Origin: JBEVOS01 sp044226655
Lineage (GTDB): Bacteria > Pseudomonadota > Alphaproteobacteria > Caulobacterales > Aquidulcibacteraceae
Reading direction: 5' to 3'
DNA length: 64,000 nucleotides
Assembly: GCA_044226655.1 (NCBI GenBank)
Contig: JBGAGO010000001.1
Location: 868,001-932,000 of the forward strand
Shown piece after piece: positions 42,952 to 53,299 of the stretch. Position 1 is the stretch's first letter. Every line of letters starts with the position of its first letter. Under the pieces are notes generated by a model that was not told the DNA's origin, made no database searches, and worked only from the letters and a program-made list of their open reading frames with translations. The position numbers and the translations under genes are program-made.

Positions 42952-44283
42952 TCAGCTCGTTTCGAAGAACCTGTTGGCGGGCCGGGCGAGGCCGAGATTT
43001 TCGCGCAACGTCGCGCCTTCGTATTCCTTGCGGAACAGGCCGCGCTGCTGAAGCTCGGGCACGACGCGATCGATGAAATCGTCGAGCCCTTCCGGCAGAT
43101 AGGGGAACATGATGTTGAACCCGTCCGCGCCCTCTTCGTAGAGCCAGCGCTCCATATCGTCGGCGATGGTTTTCGGCGTGCCGACGAAGGCGAGGCCGCC
43201 GAAGCTGCCGGCGCGCTGCGCCAATTGGCGGATCGTGAGGCCATCGCGCTTGGCGGTTTCCACGATGCGCTCGCGCGCGCTTTGGCTTGCATTGGTCGGC
43301 GGAATTTCCGGCAGCGGCCCATCCGGATCGAAGCCGGACACGTCGTAGCCGAGCGCGCCGTTCAAGCTGGCGATGCCGCTATCGTAGTGCACGAGGCCAT
43401 CGAGCACGGCGCGTTTGGCGCGCGCTTCTTCAACACTGTCGCCGACGATCACCAATGCGCCGGGAAGAATTTTGATGCCGTCCGGATCGCGTCCCGCCGC
43501 GCGGGCGCGGCCTTTCACATCGGCATAATAGGCGCGCGCGCTTTCGAGCGAGCCGCCCGCCGCGAACACGACCTCCGCCGTTTCCGCCGCCAACTGCCGG
43601 CCCGCGTTCGAGGCGCCGGCCTGGATGATGACGGGCCAGCCCTGCACCGGGCGCGCAATGTTGAGCGGGCCGCGCACCGAGAGATATTTGCCCTTGTGCC
43701 CCAGCACGTGAAGCCTGGCGGGATCGAAATAGAGTCCGGAGTCCACGTCGCGCACGAACGCATCGTCGGCGAAGGAATCCCACAGCCCCGTCACGACATC
43801 GTAGAATTCACGCGCCCGCGCATAGCGCTCGTCATGCTCCATATCTTCGTCGAGCCCGAAATTGAGCGCCGCATCCGGGTTCGACGTCGTGACGATGTTC
43901 CAGCCCGCGCGCCCGCCGCTGATATGGTCGAGCGAGGCGAAGCGGCGCGCGATGTGATAGGGCTCGTCATAGGTGGTGGAGGCCGTCGCCATGAGGCCGA
44001 TCCGCTCGGTCACGGCGGCGAGCGCGGACAGCAGCGTGAACGGTTCGAACGAGGTGACCGTGTGGCTGCGTTTCAGCGCGTTGACCGGCATGTTCAGCAC
44101 AGCCAAATGATCGGCCATGAAGAAGGCGTCGAACTTGCCCTGTTCCAGGCGCTGAATGTAGCGCTTGAGCGCGGGGAAATTGAAATTCGCATCGGGCAGG
44201 GCGCCGGGATAGCGCCAGGCGCCGGTGTGAATGCTCACGGGGCGCATGAAAGCGCCGAGCTTCAATTGTTTCGCCGCAGCCAT
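42952..44283 (-). CDS. NtaA/DmoA-type FMNH2-dependent monooxygenase (LLM class)
   Basis: 443-residue flavin-dependent monooxygenase of the NtaA/SnaA/DmoA/DszA branch; such enzymes cut C-N or C-S bonds with reduced FMN. Family blocks are KLGAFMRPVSIHTGAWRYPG, FDAFFMADHLAVLNMP, GLMATASTTYDEPYHIARRF, GRAGWNIVTTSNPDAALNFG, GWPVIIQAGASNAGRQLAAE and FGGLAFVGTPKTIADDMERW. An AAGGAGCGG site sits before the ATG at 44283. The context with TauD and SsuABC suggests an organosulfur substrate such as a sulfone. The 23-bp element copy 3 is 97 bases upstream. Confidence 0.88.
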   Translation of the reverse strand: MAAAKQLKLGAFMRPVSIHTGAWRYPGALPDANFNFPALKRYIQRLEQGKFDAFFMADHLAVLNMPVNALKRSHTVTSFEPFTLLSALAAVTERIGLMATASTTYDEPYHIARRFASLDHISGGRAGWNIVTTSNPDAALNFGLDEDMEHDERYARAREFYDVVTGLWDSFADDAFVRDVDSGLYFDPARLHVLGHKGKYLSVRGPLNIARPVQGWPVIIQAGASNAGRQLAAETAEVVFAAGGSLESARAYYADVKGRARAAGRDPDGIKILPGALVIVGDSVEEARAKRAVLDGLVHYDSGIASLNGALGYDVSGFDPDGPLPEIPPTNASQSARERIVETAKRDGLTIRQLAQRAGSFGGLAFVGTPKTIADDMERWLYEEGADGFNIMFPYLPEGLDDFIDRVVPELQQRGLFRKEYEGATLRENLGLARPANRFFETS

Positions 44284-44379
44284 GGCCGCTCCTTCAGGAT
44301 GAAGGCGAAGGCGCGCATGCGGCCCCACGCGCGCCTTCACCCGATATGTTCAGAAATGGGGTGCTGGCGAGAACGCCGC

Positions 44380-44402
44380 AATCGAGCTTCGCTAAATCGT
44401 CG
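44380..44402 (+). promoter_or_regulatory. Shared 23-bp element, copy 3 (upstream of NtaA-like gene)
   Basis: AATCGAGC-TTCG-CTAAATCGTCG on the plus strand, 97 bases upstream of the minus-strand monooxygenase. Against copies 1 and 2 it differs at 3 of the 19 block positions and has the same 4-base spacer. It lies in the 130-bp gap between the dipeptidase stop and the monooxygenase start, so it is in a true promoter region. Confidence 0.55.
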
Positions 44403-44413
44403 CGGCGGAATTC

Positions 44414-45610
44414 TTAGCGCCGGGCGCGTCGCTCCGCCTCGCGCAGGACGCGCAGCACATTGCCGCCCCAGAGCTTGGCGACCTCCGCGTCGCCATAGCC
44501 GCGCCGGCGCAGCGCCTGAGTGACATTGCCGGCTTCGCCTTCGTCGGCCCAGCCATTGATGCCGCCGCCATGGTTGAAATCGGAGCTGATCGCCACGTGA
44601 TCGATGCCGATGCGGCGCACCGCGTAATCGATGGAGTCGACATATTGATCGAGCGTCGCGCGCGGCACGAGCGCTGCCTGTTCGCGGCCCAATTGCTCGC
44701 GCTGCTCATAGCTCAGCGCGCCATAACCGTTCGTGGCGCCATAGCGTTCGCGCAGCGCCCGCACGGCCTCGGCTTCGGCCGGCGTGGTTTGCCGCAGATA
44801 GGAGCTGAACGCGACGATCGCCACCACACCGCCATTGGCCGCCAGCGCGTCGAGCTCCGCATCGCTCAGATTGCGTGGGCTATCGACCAGCGCGCGCACG
44901 CCGGAATGCGAGGCGATCACTGGCGCGGTCGAAACGTGCAGCGCTTGGAAGAAGGCCGGCGTCGAGAGCTGCGAAACGTCGACCAGAATGCCGAGCTCAT
45001 TGGCGATCGCGATGGCGCGCAGGCCGAGCGGCGAGAGCCCGCCATTGGAGCCATCTCCGCTGCGCGGGCGCGAGGAATCCGCGAAATCGTTGTTGCCCGC
45101 ATGAACCAGGCCGAACTGGCGCACGCCGCGGGCGTAGAAATCGCGCAGCGCTTCGGGATCGCGGCCCAGCGGATAGGCGTTGAGCATGCCGATGAGAATC
45201 GCCGTCTTGCCCTGCGCGGCGGCGCGCACGATGTCATCGGCGCTGAGCGCCAGCACGGCGTCTGGATGGGTTTCCGCAATCGCGCGGATGGAGGCCAGAT
45301 CGTCATCGGCTTCCGCGCGCGCCTGGCGATAGCCGTCTTCGGTCAACGGCCCTTGCTCGACGAACACGGAAGGGAAGATCGCGGACAGCCCGCCCGCGCG
45401 CACCTTCTCAAAATCGATCTGCGTGCCTTGATCGCGCGTGCCCGTCGCCGGCCGCGGCGCGATGGGCGGCGGCAAATCGACATGCGGGTCGATCAAGATC
45501 AAATGGCTCGCCGGCGCCGGCGCCGTGACGCAGGCGGCGACGGCGAGGCCCAGAACGAGCGGCAGCCATCGCCACGCGCGCCAAGCATCAATGGTCGTGG
45601 CCGTCCTCAT
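44414..45610 (-). CDS. M19-family membrane dipeptidase, lipoprotein
   Basis: 398-residue renal-dipeptidase-like (M19) zinc amidohydrolase. The signal peptide ends with the lipobox VAAC (about Cys26), which places it in the envelope. Signature parts are ILIDPHVDLPPP (the HxD metal site), KTAILIGMLNAYPLG, VIASHSGVRALVDSPRNLSD, GGVVAIVAFSSYLR and IDHVAISSDFNHGGG. I use the ATG at 45610 because the lipoprotein signal starts there. It may release amino acids, or sulfur compounds such as cysteinyl-glycine, for the surrounding sulfur island. A weak copy of the shared element lies upstream. Confidence 0.86.
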   Translation of the reverse strand: MRTATTIDAWRAWRWLPLVLGLAVAACVTAPAPASHLILIDPHVDLPPPIAPRPATGTRDQGTQIDFEKVRAGGLSAIFPSVFVEQGPLTEDGYRQARAEADDDLASIRAIAETHPDAVLALSADDIVRAAAQGKTAILIGMLNAYPLGRDPEALRDFYARGVRQFGLVHAGNNDFADSSRPRSGDGSNGGLSPLGLRAIAIANELGILVDVSQLSTPAFFQALHVSTAPVIASHSGVRALVDSPRNLSDAELDALAANGGVVAIVAFSSYLRQTTPAEAEAVRALRERYGATNGYGALSYEQREQLGREQAALVPRATLDQYVDSIDYAVRRIGIDHVAISSDFNHGGGINGWADEGEAGNVTQALRRRGYGDAEVAKLWGGNVLRVLREAERRARR

Positions 45611-45690
45611 GCCATTTCCCCATCCCGCGCGATCTCTTGTCGTTCGCGCCACGAGCGTTGGTGCAAATCTCACCCTGGTCAACGCAGCGG

Positions 45691-45713
45691 AATTGAACCT
45701 CGCTATATCTCCC
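45691..45713 (+). promoter_or_regulatory. Possible degenerate copy 4 of the shared element (upstream of dipeptidase)
   Basis: AATTGAAC-CTCG-CTATATCTCCC on the plus strand, 81 bases upstream of the minus-strand dipeptidase start. It keeps 7 of 8 bases of the left block and about 7 of 11 of the right block, with the same spacer length and the same orientation as copies 1 and 3. In the gene's direction it also reads GATATAG, as a -10 would. Confidence 0.35.
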
Positions 45714-45715
45714 CT

Positions 45716-46630
45716 TCAGCCTTGGCGCGCCGCCTCGTGATCGCGCGCATAGCGTCCGGGCGGCAGACCGACATGCTGGCTGAAGGCGGTGCTGAACGTG
45801 CTGGCGGACGCATAGCCGACACGCGCGGCCACCGTGTCGATTGCGATTTTACGCGTGCGGAGCAGATCCTTCGCCAGCGCCATGCGCCAGGTCAGCAAAT
45901 AGTCCATCGGGCTGACGCCCACGGCGGCGCGAAAGCGATCGAAAAACGCAGACCGCGACAGCGAAGCGGATTTCGCCAGGTCCGCGATCGTCCAGCTCTG
46001 GGCCGGATCGGCGTGCAGATCGCGCAGGGCCGCCGCGATCCGCGGATCGGAAAGGCCGCGCAGCAGGCCCGGCGGAGCCTTGTCATGCGCGCTCTCGCGC
46101 AGCGCTTCGATCAGCATCAGCTCCACAAGGCGCACGCGCACGAGGTCGCGGCCGGATCGCTCCGCCAGCGTCTCCTCGCGTACGATGTTCGTGAACGTTG
46201 CGAGCCGGCGTGCGCCGCGCACATGGATGAGCCGCGGCAGAAGAGAAACCAGCAGCGCTGCGTCCGGCGTGTCGAACAGGAACCAGCCGCCGAGCAGGCG
46301 CACATCGGCAGGTCCGGTTTGCCGCCCGTGCCGAATCTCTTCGCGCGGCGCCGGACCGCCTTTGGGATCGAGCCGCTTGGGCGCGATGGAATCGAAGCTT
46401 GAGAGCGTGAAGCCCGGAGTCGCCGGCAGCAGCACGAAATCGCCGGCTTCGAGCGTGAGCGGCGGCTCGCCATCGACAGCGAGCCGGCAGCCGCCTTCCA
46501 GTACGGCCGAGAAGCTCGGTTGGCCGAAATCGCCATAGCGCACGCCCCAACGGCCCGCGCCGCTGATGCCCTTCGCGAACACGGCGCGGGGCCGCAGCAG
46601 GGTGATGATTTGCGAGAGCGGATCGGCCAT
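45716..46630 (-). CDS. AraC-family transcriptional regulator
   Basis: 304-residue AraC regulator with an N-terminal cupin-like AraC_binding domain (FSAVLEGGCRLAVDGEPPLT, LEAGDFVLLPATPGF) and a C-terminal double HTH (ADLAKSASLSRSAFFDRFRA, then IAIDTVAARVGYASASTFST). It resembles cupin-6-type regulators that control nearby oxidoreductase genes. It is divergent from the SDR gene 97 bp away, which is the most likely target. No bound ligand can be named. It lies just beyond the dipeptidase promoter on the same strand. Confidence 0.88.
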   Translation of the reverse strand: MADPLSQIITLLRPRAVFAKGISGAGRWGVRYGDFGQPSFSAVLEGGCRLAVDGEPPLTLEAGDFVLLPATPGFTLSSFDSIAPKRLDPKGGPAPREEIRHGRQTGPADVRLLGGWFLFDTPDAALLVSLLPRLIHVRGARRLATFTNIVREETLAERSGRDLVRVRLVELMLIEALRESAHDKAPPGLLRGLSDPRIAAALRDLHADPAQSWTIADLAKSASLSRSAFFDRFRAAVGVSPMDYLLTWRMALAKDLLRTRKIAIDTVAARVGYASASTFSTAFSQHVGLPPGRYARDHEAARQG

Positions 46631-46632
46631 CT

Positions 46633-46680
46633 CCGGACGATAACAAACAAAACGTGGACTGTTAATCGTAGAACGTCCGG
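46633..46680. promoter_or_regulatory. AraC-SDR intergenic repeats
   Basis: The 97-bp divergent gap holds an inverted pair, CCGGACG (46633-46639) and CGTCCGG (46674-46680), with an A-rich spacer. It also has two direct AACGT units at 46661-46665 and 46672-46676, spaced by 11 bp, one helical turn. Direct repeats on one face of DNA are the usual form of AraC-family sites. No proof of binding. Confidence 0.4.
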
Positions 46681-46727
46681 CAGAGATGCGTCATTCAGGG
46701 CCATCGCCTCCCGAAGGAACGCCCAAG

Positions 46728-47474
46728 ATGAAAACCGTCCTGATCACTGGCTGCTCAAGCGGCTATGGCCTCGAAACCGCCCGCCATTTCCACGCCCAGG
46801 GCTGGAATGTCATCGCCACCATGCGCATGCCGCGCGCCGATCTCCTGCCCAAATCCGATCGCATGCGCGTCGAGGCGCTGGACGTGACGAAGGCCGAAAG
46901 CATCGCCGCCCTCATCGCGCGCGTCGGCGCCATCGATGTGCTCGTGAACAATGCCGGCATTGGCCATATGGGCGTGCTCGAAGCCTCGCCGATTGCGGCG
47001 GCGCGCACGACTTTTGAGACCAACACGTTCGGCGTGATGGCGATGACGCAGGCCGTCGTTCCGCAGATGCGCCAGCGCCGCGCCGGCGTGATTGTAAACA
47101 TCACATCGAGCGTCGTGCTCGCGCCGCATCCCTTGGTGTCGATCTACGCCGCCAGCAAATGGGCCATCGAAGGCTTCACCGAGTGCCTTACCTTCGAACT
47201 CGGCGCCTTCGGCATCGGCGTAAAGCTGGTGGAGCCCGGCTATGCGCCCTCCACGCAATTCTCGCACAATACAAATCTGCGCATCGAAGACGCGATTCCG
47301 GACGCCTATCAGGCGTTCGCGCAGCCGATCCTGGCGTCGTTCGCGACGGTCGGTGAAGTGACGACAGCGGCCGACGTGACGAAGACAGTTTGGCGTGCGG
47401 CGAACGATGCGGGCGGCCAATTGCGCTTTCCCGCCGGGCCCGATGCGGAAGCGCTCGCCCGCGCGCGCGGATGA
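46728..47474 (+). CDS. Short-chain dehydrogenase/reductase
   Basis: 248-residue classical SDR. The cofactor loop TGCSSGYG is at residues 8-15, NNAG follows in VLVNNAGIGHMG, the catalytic Ser is in NITSSVV and the YxxxK pair in IYAASKWAIEG. Cofactor preference is uncertain. The C-terminal VKLVEPGYAPSTQF is common in the subfamily annotated as oxidoreductases acting after AraC regulators. AAGGA precedes the ATG at 46728. Divergent from the AraC gene, its likely regulator. Substrate unknown. Confidence 0.9.
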   Translation: MKTVLITGCSSGYGLETARHFHAQGWNVIATMRMPRADLLPKSDRMRVEALDVTKAESIAALIARVGAIDVLVNNAGIGHMGVLEASPIAAARTTFETNTFGVMAMTQAVVPQMRQRRAGVIVNITSSVVLAPHPLVSIYAASKWAIEGFTECLTFELGAFGIGVKLVEPGYAPSTQFSHNTNLRIEDAIPDAYQAFAQPILASFATVGEVTTAADVTKTVWRAANDAGGQLRFPAGPDAEALARARG

Positions 47475-47510
47475 GGTCTGTAGAGCTAGGCCGTCTCCGT
47501 TTCGCGCGCT

Positions 47511-47921
47511 CTAGGCCGCGCTTGGCCGCGGCTTCGGGCGTGCGAGATCATCCAGGATCGGGCAATCGGAGCGTTCGTCGCCGTGGCAGTGCTGCGTCAG
47601 CTGGCGCAAGGTGCGCACGACGCCGCGCATCGCGGCCATGCGCGCTTCCAGATCGGCGATATGGGCTTCCGCGAGGCGCTTCACCTCGCGCGAGGGCCGC
47701 TTGCGATCGCGCCACAGCGCCAAGAGCGCGCTGACCTCCTCCAATGAGAAGCCGAGATCCCGCGTGCGCCGGATGAACTGCAGCACGGACACGTCGCCTT
47801 CGCCGTAATCGCGATAGCCGTTCGCCCGGCGCGCCGCCTTCGGGAGCAGGCCCACGCCCTCATAATAGCGGATCATTTTCGCCGAGACGCCGGATCGCTC
47901 GGCCGCGTCACCTATATTCAT
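47511..47921 (-). CDS. cueR: CueR, MerR-type Cu(I) regulator
   Basis: 136-residue MerR-family copper sensor. The winged HTH is at residues 1-70 (MNIGDAAERSGVSAKMIRYY), followed by the dimer helix and the metal loop HCHGDERSDCPIL. The two Cys fall at 112 and 120, and Ser77 is kept, which are the exact Cu(I)/Ag(I) features of E. coli CueR. The start at ATG 47921 gives the standard length; an upstream extension is not needed. It is divergent from copA across a CueR-type operator, and should switch that promoter on when copper rises. Confidence 0.93.
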   Translation of the reverse strand: MNIGDAAERSGVSAKMIRYYEGVGLLPKAARRANGYRDYGEGDVSVLQFIRRTRDLGFSLEEVSALLALWRDRKRPSREVKRLAEAHIADLEARMAAMRGVVRTLRQLTQHCHGDERSDCPILDDLARPKPRPSAA

Positions 47922-47935
47922 CGCTGCGCTCGCCC

Positions 47936-47966
47936 TTGACCTTCCCATTGTGGGAAGGACTAGCGT
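47936..47966 (+). promoter_or_regulatory. CueR-type copA promoter and operator
   Basis: A TTGACC -35 box at 47936-47941 overlaps a perfect dyad (47940-47958) with arms CCTTCCCA/TGGGAAGG and a TTG centre. A TAGCGT -10 lies at 47961-47966, so the spacer is 19 bases, the long spacer typical of MerR-family promoters. The layout matches E. coli PcopA closely. It should drive the plus-strand copA and bind the divergently coded CueR. Confidence 0.9.
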
Positions 47967-48013
47967 GATCTTCAAGCGGGTCTGCCGACGCGGCCTGGAG
48001 ATGAGACGCCCTG

Positions 48014-50386
<2,373 letters not shown>

Positions 50387-50392
50387 CCGCGC

Positions 50393-51859
50393 TTAATGAT
50401 AGACGAACACCGGATCGTCCAGATCGACCTTCGGCAGCTCCGTCCGCTCGGCCCAGTAATCCTGGGTGTGCCGCCATTCGGGCTTATCGCCGCTTTTGGG
50501 CATGAGGTGCATGGAGCGCATCAGGTAGCCGGGATTGAAATTCTCCGGGTCGATCCAGCTTTGCAGCGCCATCGCCTTTTCCTCGGCGCGCAGCATCGGC
50601 GCGACGCTGTGGGCGCCAGTCTCCTTCATGTGGTTGAGCAGGCGGCAGACGAAATCGGCCACGATATCTACGCGCAAGGTCCAGCTGGCGCGGAAATAGC
50701 CGAACACCCAGACCATATTGGGCACGCCCGTGAACATCATGCCGCGATAGGTGACCGTATCGGCGAAATCCACGTCTTCGCCATCGACGGCGAAGCGCAC
50801 ATCGCCGAGCACGCTGAGATTGAAGCCCGTGGCGGTGATGATGATGTCGGCCTTCAGAGTCTTGCCGGATTTCAGCAGCACGCCCTCTTCGGTGAATTTG
50901 TCGATTTCGTCGGTGACGATGTCGGCCTTGCCCGAGGCGATGCCCTGGAACAGATCGCCATCTGGCACGAACGCGATGCGCTGGCGCCAGGGGCGGTAGC
51001 GCGGCGTGAAATGCGTGGCGACGTCGTAATCCGGCCCCAGAAACGCGCGCACGCCGCCGAGCAATTCCTCTCTCACCGCTTCCGGCTCTTCGAAGGAGCG
51101 CTTGGTGAACGCGCCTTGATCTTGCAGAATCTTGCGGCGGACGATTTCGTGAATCCACGTCTCGTCGATGTCGAGTTCGCGCAACGTGTCGGCGAGGTCG
51201 TTGGCGTTGCGGCCGGGGATGAAATAGGTCGGCGAGCGTTGCAGCATCGTGATGTGGCCGCAATCCGGGGCCATCGCCGGGATCAACGTCGCCGCCGTGG
51301 CGCCTGAACCGATCACGAGAACCGACTTGCCCTTATAGTCGAGATCGTCGGGCCAGGTCTGCGGGTGGACGATGCGGCCCTTGAATTCCGACATGCCCGG
51401 CCAGCTCGGCGTGTAGCCTTCCGCGTGCTTGTAATAGCCCTGGCACATCCAGAGAAAATTCGCGCGGATCGTGAACGGCTCTTGCGCTTCGCCCTTCACG
51501 CCTTCGACGGTCCAGAGATTTTCCGCGCTCGACCAGCGCGCAGACGTAATCTTGTGGCTGTAGCGGATATGCTTACCGAGATCGTTCTCCTCGATGACGG
51601 CGTTCATATAGCGCAGGATTTCATCCGCCGTCGCGATTGGCGCGCCGACCCAGGGCTTGAAGCGATAGCCGAACGTATAGAGGTCGCTGTCCGAGCGGAT
51701 GCCGGGATAGCGGTGCGTGCGCCACGTGCCGCCGAAGCCGGCCTGCTCGTCGAGGACGACGAAGCTGCGATCGGGGCATTGCTGCGTCAAATGATAGGCC
51801 GAGCCCACGCCGGAAATGCCCGCGCCCAGGATCACCACGTCGAAAGTTTCCACCGCCAT
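50393..51859 (-). CDS. Baeyer-Villiger-type flavin monooxygenase
   Basis: 488-residue FAD and NADPH enzyme. The FAD Rossmann motif is GAGISG (12-17), the BVMO fingerprint FKGRIVHPQTWP is at 159-170, and the NADPH motif VLVIGSGATAATL is at about 180-192. It converts ketones to esters or hydroxylates related substrates. The ATG at 51859 is preceded by GGAGCGGCG. It follows the diiron ferritin-like gene on the same strand with a 91-bp gap, and could be co-regulated with it. Convergent with copA. Natural substrate unknown. Confidence 0.9.
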   Translation of the reverse strand: MAVETFDVVILGAGISGVGSAYHLTQQCPDRSFVVLDEQAGFGGTWRTHRYPGIRSDSDLYTFGYRFKPWVGAPIATADEILRYMNAVIEENDLGKHIRYSHKITSARWSSAENLWTVEGVKGEAQEPFTIRANFLWMCQGYYKHAEGYTPSWPGMSEFKGRIVHPQTWPDDLDYKGKSVLVIGSGATAATLIPAMAPDCGHITMLQRSPTYFIPGRNANDLADTLRELDIDETWIHEIVRRKILQDQGAFTKRSFEEPEAVREELLGGVRAFLGPDYDVATHFTPRYRPWRQRIAFVPDGDLFQGIASGKADIVTDEIDKFTEEGVLLKSGKTLKADIIITATGFNLSVLGDVRFAVDGEDVDFADTVTYRGMMFTGVPNMVWVFGYFRASWTLRVDIVADFVCRLLNHMKETGAHSVAPMLRAEEKAMALQSWIDPENFNPGYLMRSMHLMPKSGDKPEWRHTQDYWAERTELPKVDLDDPVFVYH

Positions 51860-51950
51860 AGTCGCCGCTCCGCTGCGCGTTTCTCTCCAAAGGATCTCCG
51901 CGGACGCGTCCCGCACAGGGGGACGTTGGGACGCGCCCGCCTGCGCCGGA

Positions 51951-53078
51951 TTATTCCGCCGCGACCCGAGCCGCTTCAAGATTTTCCTTGGTGGGAAGCG
52001 GCTTTTCCAGATTGACCCAATCGATCATGCCGTCATGGGCCAGATTTTCATATTGCAGCACGCCGAGCGCCTCGAATTTCGGGCGCACGCTCTCGGTGAG
52101 CAGGCCGACGCGTTTCAGATTGGGGATCATGCGTTCGAACAGGAAATTGCGGAACGCCTTGCCGCCATCGCTGTCGATCGAAATGGCGCGGGCCTCTTCG
52201 GCGCTGAAGCCGAATTCTTCCGCGACGTCGGTCGAGAACAGGCGCTCGCGCATGATGGCGCACGCTTCATAGGCGAATTGCGCGCGCTCCTCGATTTCCT
52301 TCTGCGGCAGCGCCTTGATCCAGTCTTCGAGGTAATTGACGCCGAAGGCGACGTGGCGGCCTTCGTCGCGCATCACCAATTCGACGACTTGCCGCAGCAG
52401 CGGATCGCGCGTCGACTGATGGATCGATTGGAAGGCGGCCAGCGCCAGCCCTTCGATCAGAATCTGCATGCCGATGAATTTGAGATCCCAGCGCGGATCG
52501 GTGAGCACTTTGTCGAGCAGCAGCTTCAGGCTCGGATTGATCGGATAGATCATCTTGCAGCGCTGCTTGAGATAGCGGTGGAACACTTCCACATGGCGCG
52601 CTTCGTCGAAGGTTTGCGAGGCGGCGTAGAGCTTGGCGTCATAAGTGGGCGCGCAGGAGACGAGCTGCGAGGCGACCAGCAGAGCGCCTTGTTCGCCATG
52701 CATGAATTGCGACAAGGTCTGCGCCTGCGAATGCCAAGCGAAATCGAGCTTTTGCTCGGGCGTCAGCGCCTGGAATTTCGGATGGGCGCCGAAGCCGGTG
52801 GGCGCGCCTTGGGGCTGGGCGTCCGGGCTTTCGGTGTGCGGGAAGGGGACGTCCCAATCGACATCCAATTCGGCGTTCCAGTTGAATTTCTTGCCGAGCT
52901 CGTAGAGCCGGCGGATTTTCGCGTTCGCGGCCTCGTAATCCCAATTGTACGAGCCGGTGAGCGGCGTGTTGAAGATTTCGCGGACGACTTCGACATCCGC
53001 AGGGCTCATCTGGTCCGACAGCTCATTGTCGAAGGTTTGAACCTCTTGCGGCGGCTGATTGACGATGGTGACGCGCAT
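51951..53078 (-). CDS. Diiron ferritin-like oxygenase-type protein
   Basis: 375-residue all-helical protein with a canonical diiron set visible as E129 (HGEQGALL), E159/H162 (DEARH), E209 (LIEGLAL) and E239/H242 (DEGRHVAFG). That is the four-Glu, two-His pattern of ferritin-like and ribonucleotide-reductase-R2-like oxygenases. Beyond that I cannot assign a reaction. The ATG at 53078 follows an AGGGAGTCC-like site. A perfect FNR/FixK box lies 104-117 bp upstream, so it is probably made at low oxygen, which is odd for an O2-using enzyme. It precedes the BVMO gene on the same strand. Confidence 0.83.
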   Translation of the reverse strand: MRVTIVNQPPQEVQTFDNELSDQMSPADVEVVREIFNTPLTGSYNWDYEAANAKIRRLYELGKKFNWNAELDVDWDVPFPHTESPDAQPQGAPTGFGAHPKFQALTPEQKLDFAWHSQAQTLSQFMHGEQGALLVASQLVSCAPTYDAKLYAASQTFDEARHVEVFHRYLKQRCKMIYPINPSLKLLLDKVLTDPRWDLKFIGMQILIEGLALAAFQSIHQSTRDPLLRQVVELVMRDEGRHVAFGVNYLEDWIKALPQKEIEERAQFAYEACAIMRERLFSTDVAEEFGFSAEEARAISIDSDGGKAFRNFLFERMIPNLKRVGLLTESVRPKFEALGVLQYENLAHDGMIDWVNLEKPLPTKENLEAARVAAE

Positions 53079-53181
53079 GATGGACTCCCTATGCCCGGCT
53101 CTATGGCCTTCGGCGCCGGCTCTGCGCTCGAGGCGAGAACTTGACGGCGGCGTCATTTTTAACGGAAGCGGCCCCGCGCGC

Positions 53182-53195
53182 TTGATCGGGATCAA
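53182..53195 (-). promoter_or_regulatory. FNR/FixK-type box upstream of the ferritin-like gene
   Basis: TTGAT-CGGG-ATCAA, a perfect match to the TTGAT-N4-ATCAA consensus of Fnr, Anr and FixK. It lies 104-117 bases upstream of the minus-strand ferritin-like gene. A Crp/Fnr-family regulator that could bind it is coded nearby at 53.9 kb. The site is real as sequence; the function is inferred. Confidence 0.75.
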
Positions 53196-53236
53196 ATCGG
53201 CGCAGCGCGATGTGAAAAAGGGGCGCTGCTCTTCTC

Positions 53237-53292
53237 GTACCGCCGGCTTCCAGCCGGCAGGCGCGGTCCGCCGGCGGGAAGCCGGCAGTACG
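53237..53292. repeat. REP-type inverted repeat
   Basis: Left arm 53237-53260 is identical to the 24-base REP arm at 9792. The right arm, 53269-53292, is diverged (three or so changes, e.g. GCGGGAAGCC), with an 8-base spacer. It sits just after the flavodoxin-fold gene stop and upstream of the FNR box. Third copy of the family in the window. Confidence 0.85.
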
Positions 53293-53299
53293 AAGGGGG

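Noticed and set aside
44570..46402. A 610-codon plus-strand open frame
   Set aside because: It is antisense to the dipeptidase and the AraC gene and has the Arg/Ala/Gln-rich composition of a shadow frame.
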